Of a stretch of DNA of 12,794 bases, positions 6,744-12,794 are shown in pieces. Each line of letters opens with the position of its first letter. Within the stretch, counting starts at the first letter, position 1. The position numbers and the translations under genes are program-made. The stretch is from NCBI GenBank assembly GCA_026991065.1, contig JALXCG010000693.1, positions 1 through 12,794 on the forward strand, given 5' to 3'. This DNA comes from JALXCG01 sp026991065 [NCBI: Gemmatimonadota bacterium]. Lineage in GTDB: Bacteria > GCA-2686955. Under the pieces are notes generated by a model, which saw nothing but the letters and a program-made list of their open reading frames with translations, did not search any database and was not told where the DNA came from.

Positions 6744-9575
6744 TCAGAAGTTCAGGTTGAAACCGACTTGGACCTGTCGGGGGGAGGAGAAGAGACTCGG
6801 ATTGTCGAAGAATGCATCGACGCTGTTGACATACTCGGTGGAGAGTTCGCGCGCCCTGATCTCCGCCAGACTTTCGGTGGCGCGGCCCGTGTCGCTGTAG
6901 ACAAAGAGTTCGTTTTCGCGGTCGAGCAGGTTGAAGATGCGGAGGAAGAACTCCACCTTCCGGCTGCGCACCAACCAGTTGTAGTGAGCCTGCAGGTCCA
7001 CGTTATAGAAAGCTGGAATCCGCCCGATGTTTTCCACCACCGCGCCGGGATGGACCTCGCTCGGTGTGTAGGGGGTCGGACTCCAGATGTTGGCAAGGAT
7101 GCTGCCGCCCCAGTGCTCGCGGTTCAGCCCGCCGCGCAGGTTCAGATTGTGGCGCCGATCCCAATTCAGCGGGACCAACTGCGGCAGGGGCTCCAGGCCG
7201 CTGCTCAACCTGCGGAACGCGGTGGCCGGGTCGGAAGCGACCCCCTCGGCGATCTGGAAGGTGTAGTCCACGCTCCAGAAATAGCCGGCGCGATCCTCCG
7301 AGTAGGAGAGGGCGATGCCGCGGGCGTTGCCCTGATCGCGGTTGTTGTACTGGGTGTATTTCTTGCCCGCCGAGTAGGTCTCGACGATGCGATCCGAGGC
7401 GAGCAGATTGCGAAAATCGCGGAAGAAGAAGTCGGTGGTCAGCCGGCCCGATTCGCCGATCTGTTGCTGAATGCCGATCTCGTACTGCACCGTCTTCTGG
7501 GCGTCGATATCGGGGTTGCCCATCAGCGCGGTGATGCCGACCCCGTCGCCCATCCGCCATTGCGGATTGCTGTAGATGGTGGAGAGTGTCGGCATCTGGA
7601 AAAAGTGGCCGTAGGAGACGTGGATTCCACCGGTATCGGTGATCGGATAGGAGAGACCGATGCGCGGCGAAACCTGATACTTGACCGTTGCCGGCTTGTA
7701 CATGTAGGGGCGGCGCCACTCGGTCGCCCCGGGATCGTCCCAGGGAATGGTGTAGACACTGTCCTGGTAGACCGGTGCCCCCTGATCATCGAAGCCGTAG
7801 ATGCGCCCTGAGCTGTGGTCGAAGAAGGAGCGCAGCGGACTTTCGACATTGGGGTCGCGCGGATCGAAGGGGATCACCGCGTTGGGAGCAAAGCGGTCGA
7901 GCCGCAAGCCGATATTCAGCACCAGATCGGCAACCTCCAGCTTGTCCTGCAGATAGGCGCTGAAGTCACTCGGCGAAACCTTGAACTGCTCGATCAGCGG
8001 GTCGCCGACACGCCCCTGGAACACCGTTTGATTGTAGGTGTCGAGATCGTGGGCGCGCCACTCCAGCCCCGCCTTGACCAGATTCTCGTTGTTGACCTGG
8101 CTGGTGAACGCCCCCTTCAAGACCCTGGTCTGGGTCTGCTGCTCCCACCAGTTGGGCGCCACACCACCGGTCGCGAAGGAGTAGCCGTAGGGGGGAATGT
8201 GGGTGAGGTAGTCGGTGAAGTAGTAGCGTGGGTCGTTGCGATCCTCGAACACCCACGACTCCTGGTGGTTGTCGAACCAGGAGAAGCCGAGGTCGACAAA
8301 ACTCCGCCCCGCGCTGTCGACCGTCCAGGTGGCGGTGAGCGTGTGGGATTGGCCGGTTTTGCGGTAGCTGGGGGTGCCGTCCGGGTTGTAGCGGAAATAG
8401 CTGTCGAAATTGTCGTTCTTGCTGTTTTCGAGCAGAACATTGTAGCGACAGGTGAGCCGCGTCGATGGGCGGTAGGTGAGTTTCGCCTGGCCTGAGTATT
8501 TGCGGTAGCCGTTCATGGCCACGAAGGAACTGTCGCCGGTCGGCAGCATGCGCCAGTCGCTCTCTTCCAGCGGCGTAAAATCGGCGACATCATAGTAGTT
8601 GAAGACCCGGCGCCCGTAGAGATAGCCATCGGAGCCGGTGGCGCGGGCACTGGCGAAGAGCGAGAGTTTGCCCGCGACGAGTGGACCGGAGAGGGTCGCC
8701 TGAAGGTCGCGGATCGCGTCCGGCGCCAGATCGTCGATGCCCCAGAAGAGGTCATCGTGGGTGGAGAGGAAGTCGCCTCCGTAGCCGGAGAGACTGCCGT
8801 TCCATTCACTCGCCCCCTCCTTGGTGACGATGTTCACCACCCCGCTCATCGCCTGCCCATACTCGGCATTGAAGGCGCCGCTGAGCACCTGCACCTCTTC
8901 GATCGAGGCGTTTTCCACCGCCACCGACTGGCCGCCGGTGAAGACGTCGGTGAAAGAGACTCCATCCACCATGAACGCTACTTCACCCGAGCGGCCGCCG
9001 CGAAAATGGATGCCGCCGCCCGCATCGGTTGTGATGCCGGCCTGTAGCTCCAGCAGGTCGCCCAGCTCAGTGGCCGGGGTGTCGTCGATATCATCTCTGC
9101 CGACCACTGCTTGCGACGCCGTAAGATCCTTCTGGAAAAGCACGCGGTCGGCGACCACCACCGCTCCGCCATCCTCCAGCTCGATCACCTGCGGGGAAAG
9201 CTCCAGGCGCAGGCGCGAAGTGTGGTCGATCGTCACCCGCACGCCGGTCACGGTGCGGCTGCTGTAGCCCACATAGTCGGCGCGCACCGTATAGGTGCCG
9301 GGCCGGACATTGAGGATGAAGAAGCGGCCTTCATCATCGGTGGCCGCCCCCTGGTTCTGGCCGACCAGAATGACGTTGGCGTAGGGGAGGGGCGCTCCGC
9401 TCTCGGCATCGAGCACGCGGCCGGCGATCTTGCCGGTGGTGCCGGCGAGGGCCGCGCCGCCAAAGCTGAGCGCGACCAGAAGCAGGAGCACTTTTAGGCG
9501 ATTGCAACGGAACTGCATGATTCGAGCCAAACCAGTTGAAACGAGAGAAGCCGCGGAATGAGTCGCGATGCTCAT
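6744..9575 (-). CDS. TonB-dependent outer-membrane receptor with carboxypeptidase-like N-terminal domain
   Basis: About 943 residues. After the signal peptide (RLKVLLLLVALSFGGAALA) comes a CarboxypepD_reg-like beta-sandwich, about residues 46-115 (GKIAGRVLDAESGAPLPYAN, TDDEGRFFI, PGTYTVRADYVGYSS). A TonB plug follows at about 135-265, with FRGGRSGEVAFMVDGVSF and the 'AEYGQAMSGVVNIVTKEG' motif. The rest is a long 22-strand-type barrel ending VQVGFNLNF. The architecture is that of SusC-like and related receptors, which use TonB/proton-motive energy to import oligosaccharides or other large ligands. Next to an amylase, alpha-glucan import is the likely job, but the ligand is inferred. Start choice: ATG 9575 overlaps the amylase stop in an ATGA. 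ATG 9518 would give a compact 25-residue signal peptide (MQFRCNRLK...). Neither has a clear Shine-Dalgarno site. No SusD-like gene follows. Confidence 0.9.
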   Translation of the reverse strand: MSIATHSAASLVSTGLARIMQFRCNRLKVLLLLVALSFGGAALAGTTGKIAGRVLDAESGAPLPYANVILVGQNQGAATDDEGRFFILNVRPGTYTVRADYVGYSSRTVTGVRVTIDHTSRLRLELSPQVIELEDGGAVVVADRVLFQKDLTASQAVVGRDDIDDTPATELGDLLELQAGITTDAGGGIHFRGGRSGEVAFMVDGVSFTDVFTGGQSVAVENASIEEVQVLSGAFNAEYGQAMSGVVNIVTKEGASEWNGSLSGYGGDFLSTHDDLFWGIDDLAPDAIRDLQATLSGPLVAGKLSLFASARATGSDGYLYGRRVFNYYDVADFTPLEESDWRMLPTGDSSFVAMNGYRKYSGQAKLTYRPSTRLTCRYNVLLENSKNDNFDSYFRYNPDGTPSYRKTGQSHTLTATWTVDSAGRSFVDLGFSWFDNHQESWVFEDRNDPRYYFTDYLTHIPPYGYSFATGGVAPNWWEQQTQTRVLKGAFTSQVNNENLVKAGLEWRAHDLDTYNQTVFQGRVGDPLIEQFKVSPSDFSAYLQDKLEVADLVLNIGLRLDRFAPNAVIPFDPRDPNVESPLRSFFDHSSGRIYGFDDQGAPVYQDSVYTIPWDDPGATEWRRPYMYKPATVKYQVSPRIGLSYPITDTGGIHVSYGHFFQMPTLSTIYSNPQWRMGDGVGITALMGNPDIDAQKTVQYEIGIQQQIGESGRLTTDFFFRDFRNLLASDRIVETYSAGKKYTQYNNRDQGNARGIALSYSEDRAGYFWSVDYTFQIAEGVASDPATAFRRLSSGLEPLPQLVPLNWDRRHNLNLRGGLNREHWGGSILANIWSPTPYTPSEVHPGAVVENIGRIPAFYNVDLQAHYNWLVRSRKVEFFLRIFNLLDRENELFVYSDTGRATESLAEIRARELSTEYVNSVDAFFDNPSLFSSPRQVQVGFNLNF

Positions 9576-11419
9576 TGCGGAGCCAGGTAGAGAAGCCCGG
9601 TGGAGGCGGGGACCACTTGATTCACCACGCCGCCCGCGGGCACCGCCAGAACCTCGTCGCGGCTGCCGGTGGCGGGATCGAAACGCCGCCACGCTCCCTC
9701 CGCGGGGAAGTGCAGCGCGACCTCGTGCTCCTCGTGGTCGAAATTGAGCACCACCAGAATCGCCTGGTCGCCGCTGCCGCGAATGTACTGCAGAATGCGA
9801 TCCCCTTCGTCCGGCGACGACGGCACCGCGCCCCCTGTTGCCCAGACGAACTGGATCTCGGTCGAGGCCAGCGCCGGTTCCTCCAGCCGCAGATGGATCA
9901 GATTCCGGTAGTAGTCGCGCAGCCCCGGCGCCGCCGCATCCCAGTCGATCGGACTCGGCGCCGGATTGGCGTCGATCGGGTTTGCCACGCCGATCTCCTG
10001 GCCGTGGTAGAGCATCGGGATGCCAATGCTGGTGAACAAACTCACCGCCCCCAGCCGCGATTTCTGCACCCCGCCGATCTGCTTGGCGAAAGCGCTGCCG
10101 GAGTTGTCCACCTGCTCCACCACCCGCCGCTCATCGTGGCTTTCCAGGTATTTGATATCCCGCCACGGCCCGCGCCCCTCATTAAAGGTGGTCACATCGG
10201 CGGTCGCCAACATCGGTGAATCGTTGGCCGCGAAACTGCCCACCACATCGCCGTAGCGACGCACATATCCCGTCTCCGCCAGGTTGCAGTTGAGCCGCTG
10301 GTGATAGTTGTTGACCCGCCCGCCGTAGTTGGAGGATTGCCCGCCCCACTGGGCATCGAACCCGACCGCCGGGTCGAGCGCGCCGCCGCCGGTGTCGAAG
10401 CTCTCGGCGATGTGGAAGGTTTCGGGAAAGCGCTCCTTCAGCGGCAGCACCACCTTGGCCCAGTTGGAGAGCGCCTCCCCCTCGACGAAGTCGTAGCGAA
10501 AACCGTCGACCCCCCGATCCTCGATGAAATGGGAGAGCGCGCCGACGAAATAGTCGATCACCGCCGGGTTGTTCCAGTCGAACTCCGGCAGGCCGAAAGG
10601 ATTCTCCGCCGTGGGGTCGAAGTAGTACGACTCGCCGGTCACCCACTCCAACTCCGCCAGCGGATGGTGCCCGCCGGCATGGTTCAGCACTACGTCCAGA
10701 ATCACCGCCACGCCGCGCGCATGGCAGGCATCCACCAGATCCCGCAAACCGTCGCGCCCGCCATAGGCGGGTTTCACCGACCAGTGCGAGCCGCAGTCGT
10801 AGCCCCAGGAGAAGCTCCCCGGCACCGGGTGGATCGGCATCAGCTCCAGCGCGTTCACCCCCAGGTCGACCAGCGCGTGGTCGCCGCCATCGAGTGCCGC
10901 CACGATATCGGCGAAGCGGCCCTCGGCGGAGAAGTCCGACACCATCATCTCGTAGATCACCAGCCGCGCCGGGTCGATCGGCGCCGGCAGCGGCCGCGGC
11001 GGCTGATAGGTGCGATCCACCCGGGTCTGGAACGGATCCAGCCGGAGGTCGGCCGAGTCCTCGCCGAACGGATCCTCGATGCGCGCCAGCGCCCCCTGGG
11101 CATAGACCGCGTAGTGGTATGCGAAGCGCTGCGGCAGCTCGCCGGCGTCCAGCACGAAGGTCGCCGAATCGGCGTCGTCCGCCGCCAACTCCATGCGCCA
11201 CTTCGGATCGCGCGGGGCCCATTGATTGAACGAGCCCTCGATGAAGACCGAATCGGCCCCGGCCGCGCGCAATTCAAAATGGAACGGGCCGCCATCGCGC
11301 CGGTCCGGCGAAACGGGGTCGTCGGAGCAGGCGCTCCACAGACCGGCGGCGAGGATCACGGAGGCGGCGACAGCGAGGCGCCAGGGAGCGTGGCGTCGGC
11401 GTGAGGATGGGAAGCGCAC
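9572..11419 (-). CDS. GH13 alpha-amylase family glycoside hydrolase, probable lipoprotein
   Basis: 615 residues from the GTG at 11419. The signal peptide is MRFPSSRRRHAPWRLAVAAS... ending GLWSAC, with Cys31 as probable lipidated residue (the lipobox is loose, with W at -3). Residues about 42-130 form a CBM48/isoamylase-N-type E-set domain (VFIEGSFNQWAPRD). The GH13 barrel follows with all hallmark regions: DVVLNH (242-247), GFRYD with nucleophile D310, IAES with acid/base E339, and SHD with H428 and D429. The catalytic triad is complete, so an active alpha-1,4/1,6-glucan hydrolase or transglycosylase is expected; exact specificity is unknown. A C-terminal beta-domain ends the protein (LVVLNFDHEEHEVALHF). 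An in-frame TTG at 11518 would extend the N-terminus by 33 residues, but that codon lies between the candidate -35 and -10 boxes. First gene of the five-gene run; its TGA overlaps ATG 9575 of the receptor gene. Confidence 0.9.
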   Translation of the reverse strand: MRFPSSRRRHAPWRLAVAASVILAAGLWSACSDDPVSPDRRDGGPFHFELRAAGADSVFIEGSFNQWAPRDPKWRMELAADDADSATFVLDAGELPQRFAYHYAVYAQGALARIEDPFGEDSADLRLDPFQTRVDRTYQPPRPLPAPIDPARLVIYEMMVSDFSAEGRFADIVAALDGGDHALVDLGVNALELMPIHPVPGSFSWGYDCGSHWSVKPAYGGRDGLRDLVDACHARGVAVILDVVLNHAGGHHPLAELEWVTGESYYFDPTAENPFGLPEFDWNNPAVIDYFVGALSHFIEDRGVDGFRYDFVEGEALSNWAKVVLPLKERFPETFHIAESFDTGGGALDPAVGFDAQWGGQSSNYGGRVNNYHQRLNCNLAETGYVRRYGDVVGSFAANDSPMLATADVTTFNEGRGPWRDIKYLESHDERRVVEQVDNSGSAFAKQIGGVQKSRLGAVSLFTSIGIPMLYHGQEIGVANPIDANPAPSPIDWDAAAPGLRDYYRNLIHLRLEEPALASTEIQFVWATGGAVPSSPDEGDRILQYIRGSGDQAILVVLNFDHEEHEVALHFPAEGAWRRFDPATGSRDEVLAVPAGGVVNQVVPASTGLLYLAPQ

Positions 11420-11477
11420 GAGTCTTCTCGTTTTCGAGGCGACCGTGGCCGCCGCAGATGTTGCGATTTTGCTGATT

Positions 11478-11501
11478 GTGGTGGAGGCGAAAATCCACCG
11501 C
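11478..11501. promoter_or_regulatory. Operator-like inverted repeat at the predicted transcription start
   Basis: GGTGGA (11480-11485) and TCCACC (11494-11499) form a perfect 6-bp dyad with an 8-bp spacer; the stem extends by one wobble and one G-C pair to 11478-11501. The dyad begins just downstream of the candidate -10 box and spans the predicted +1. That is a common position for a repressor operator. It could instead be a 5' mRNA hairpin if transcription starts further upstream. Confidence 0.35.
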
Positions 11502-11503
11502 CT

Positions 11504-11532
11504 ATTGGACCAGATCAACCGCTCGGAGTCAA
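11504..11532 (-). promoter_or_regulatory. Candidate sigma70-type promoter of the amylase operon
   Basis: On the minus strand TTGACT (-35, 11532-11527; 5 of 6 matches to TTGACA) and TCCAAT (-10, 11509-11504; 4 of 6) are separated by exactly 17 bp. Transcription would start near 11497, leaving a leader of about 78 nt before the GTG at 11419. It is the best promoter-like match I found upstream of the operon. The housekeeping promoter consensus of this lineage is unknown, so confidence is moderate. Confidence 0.45.
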
Positions 11533-11780
11533 TAACGGTCGCCCGCGATCAACTCACCCCGGCCGCATCTGTTTCCGCTTTTTCGCGCACCGTTTCTTCG
11601 TTCTTTTTTTGTCGCTGCACCTCCGCTGCCCCGCCTGAACCCCTTTGGCTCCTCGCCCCGGTGCAGGATGCGCGTCGGACCGTGAAGATCCTCGCCGAAC
11701 ACGCGCCTGGCGCAGCTCCGGCGTTCAGCTCCACGACGCGCTCCGAACCCGTCGCCTGTCCGGGTGCCGCGGGTGGAACT

Positions 11781-11960
11781 GGCGCGCGAGCGAGGCCGGT
11801 GATCACCTGTCCCGGGGCGGGTGGCGCGAGCGTGGCCGGCAATCACCTGTCCCGGGGCGGGTGGCGCGAGCGAGGCCGGCAATCACCTGTCCCGGGGCGG
11901 GTGGCGCGAGCGTGGCCGGCAATCACCTGTTCCGGGGCGGGTGGCGCGAGCGTGGCCGGT
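11781..11960. repeat. 40-bp tandem repeat array, four full units plus a partial unit
   Basis: Four complete units lie at 11801-11840, 11841-11880, 11881-11920 and 11921-11960. A partial unit at about 11781-11800 precedes them, and a more degenerate copy may extend back to about 11751. The units differ at only four positions (1, 11, 33 and 40). Each unit contains CACCTGT and GCGGGTG (unit positions 4-10 and 17-23), which can pair around a CCCGGG loop; the two G-U pairs make this hairpin stable only in plus-strand RNA. The 40-nt period is not a multiple of three and shifts frame at each copy, so the array is not coding. There are no spacers, so it is not CRISPR. Confidence 0.9.
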
Positions 11961-12173
11961 GATCGCCGCGGGTTGTTTGGCCCGGGGGCGGCGCCGGGCA
12001 GGCCGCGGCGACTGTGAGCGGAATCGATTTCGGCGAGCGGCCGGTTGCCCCGTTGCGCGGGCGTTCGGGCCGGGAAGGTTCGACGCCGGTGCGCGGGACA
12101 AATGTGTTATTCCTGACCCGGTCGAGTGCTTGCGCCCGCTGTTTCGCGAACCGTGTCGGTTCTCTTCTTTGTC

Positions 12174-12177
12174 GGAG
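12174..12177 (+). promoter_or_regulatory. Ribosome binding site fixing the TauE/SafE start
   Basis: GGAG lies 6 nt upstream of the GTG at 12184, a standard spacing. The frame is open further upstream, and another in-frame ATG exists at 12211, so this site is the main reason for choosing GTG 12184. Confidence 0.6.
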
Positions 12178-12183
12178 TTTGTT

Positions 12184-12794
12184 GTGGATCTCGCCGCGCT
12201 TCCCTACCCGATGTGGGCCCCGTTGCTTTTTCTGATTGTCGCCGCTGCTTACTCCGCGGTGGGGATCGGCGGCGGCTCCTCTTATACCGCGCTGATGGCG
12301 ATTCTCGGGTTCAATATTCTGGCGATTCCGCTGGTCTCTTTGACGCTTAATCTTTGCGTCACGACGGTGAGTGCGTTCACTTTTATTCGTGCCCGGCACG
12401 CCCGACCGCGGCTGATTCTGCCGATTCTCGCCGGGTCGATTCCGGCGGCCTATGTCGGGGGTTCGCTGACCCTGCCGCCGCTGCTTTTTGAGTGGATTCT
12501 GCTCGCTTCGCTGCTGCTGGTGGCGGCGCGGATCTATCTCTGGCGCGGGGCGACGCCGGAGCTGCGGGTTGGGGCGCGGGCGCGGGTTGCACTGGCGGTC
12601 GGCGCGGGGGCGGTGCTGGGGCTGGTGGCCGGCATTGTGGGGATCGGCGGTGGGGTTTATCTGGTTCCGCTTATTCTGTTTCTCGGGCTCGGCACGGAGC
12701 GGGAGGCGGCGGCCTGCGGGGCGGTTTTTGTGTGGCTCAACTCGGCTTCCGGGCTGACTGCGCGGTTGCAGCAGCCGAGTCTTGATCCTCTGCC
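12184..12794 (+). CDS. TauE/SafE-family membrane transporter (sulfite exporter-like), N-terminal part
   Basis: The gene runs off the window end; 203 codons are present, against about 240-270 residues in the family. The protein is strongly hydrophobic, with several membrane helices. It contains the two family repeats marked by glycine motifs: SAVGIGGGSS (GIGGG at 27-31) near the first helix and GIVGIGGGVYLVPLILFLG (GIGGG at 153-157) in the second half. A cationic loop (RARHARPR) lies between helices. Family members are inner-membrane exporters or importers of sulfite, sulfonates, sulfoacetate or related anions; the substrate here is unknown. GTG 12184 is chosen as start because of the GGAG site just upstream. 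It is transcribed divergently from the amylase operon and lies beyond the 40-bp repeat array. An APS kinase gene lies at the other end of the window, but about 12 kb away with an unrelated operon between. Confidence 0.88.
   Translation, partial: MDLAALPYPMWAPLLFLIVAAAYSAVGIGGGSSYTALMAILGFNILAIPLVSLTLNLCVTTVSAFTFIRARHARPRLILPILAGSIPAAYVGGSLTLPPLLFEWILLASLLLVAARIYLWRGATPELRVGARARVALAVGAGAVLGLVAGIVGIGGGVYLVPLILFLGLGTEREAAACGAVFVWLNSASGLTARLQQPSLDPL

Larger units (their letters stand above)
11533..12183. other. Non-coding intergenic region between divergent genes
   Basis: About 650 bp separates the amylase operon from the TauE-type gene. No reading frame here resembles a known protein, and those present show no family features. 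From 11533 to about 11780 it holds a T-rich patch with seven consecutive T near 11604, otherwise GC-rich sequence without recognised signals. The 40-bp tandem repeat array follows. From 11961 to 12183 the sequence is very GC-rich with short palindromes; I see no convincing promoter for the downstream gene and no tRNA or other RNA gene. Confidence 0.6.

Noticed and set aside
4589-6760. A 723-codon open frame on the plus strand opposite the large secreted protein, and similar ones at 3518-4447 and 6609-7811
   Set aside because: They mirror real minus-strand genes in high-GC DNA, show no domain or signal features, and are runs of V, D, R and I typical of antisense frames.
11781-11960. CRISPR-like repeat
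   Set aside because: Units are directly adjacent with no spacers and no cas genes are present.
11226-12017. Plus-strand open frame through the amylase 5' end and the repeat array
   Set aside because: The 40-nt period changes reading frame at every unit, so the protein is not repetitive, and the first part is antisense to the amylase gene.
12071-12100. GGTTCGACGCC resembling a tRNA T-arm
   Set aside because: Only two T-stem pairs form, there is no matching acceptor stem, D-arm or anticodon arm upstream, and no CCA.
12014-12235. Short plus-strand open frame upstream of the TauE-type gene
   Set aside because: No recognisable features; it overlaps the transporter start in another frame and lacks a ribosome site.
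1-12794. Sulfur metabolism link between APS kinase at the left edge and TauE/SafE at the right edge
   Set aside because: They are about 12 kb apart, separated by an unrelated operon on the opposite strand; no shared regulation is visible.

Overview
The window looks like chromosomal DNA from a high-GC, diderm bacterium of the wider FCB group. Candidates are Gemmatimonadota, Krumholzibacteriota, Eiseniibacteriota or a similar lineage; the exact phylum is inference. The signs are a TonB-dependent receptor with an N-terminal carboxypeptidase-like domain, a PorV/PorQ-type outer-membrane barrel, and secreted proteins ending in FlgD-like / type A sorting-type domains (a 'PNPFNPST' motif and a terminal 'MLLLK').

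Layout. Positions 1-1034 (+) hold the 3' end of an adenylylsulfate kinase gene (cysC) and then a class II aldolase/adducin-family gene, probably co-transcribed. A convergent intergenic region (1035-1148) with a small hairpin follows. Positions 1149-11419 (-) form one five-gene run, read from high to low coordinate: GH13 alpha-amylase-type lipoprotein; TonB-dependent receptor; 1078-residue secreted surface protein with calcium-binding-type repeats, an FN3-like domain and a sorting-type C-terminus; PorV-like barrel; secreted two-domain starch-binding-like protein with a type A sorting C-terminus. Spacing is tight (ATGA overlap or a choice between overlap and 53 bp, then 16 bp, then ATGA overlap, then about 110 bp), so this reads as an operon. 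A candidate sigma70-type promoter and an operator-like dyad lie upstream of the amylase gene. Positions 11533-12183 are non-coding and contain a 40-bp tandem repeat array. Positions 12184-12794 (+) hold the 5' part of a TauE/SafE-family transporter gene, cut by the window edge.

How the operon may work (inference). A lipid-anchored amylase and a surface two-domain binding protein would process and hold an alpha-glucan. The TonB receptor would import the fragments. The PorV-like barrel, translationally coupled to the 1078-residue protein, would help export or anchor the sorting-domain proteins. No SusD-like protein is encoded here, so the locus resembles a starch-utilisation (sus-like) locus with different surface partners. 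That unusual gene set is the most interesting feature of the window. The tandem repeat array and the promoter/dyad region are the main non-coding points of interest.
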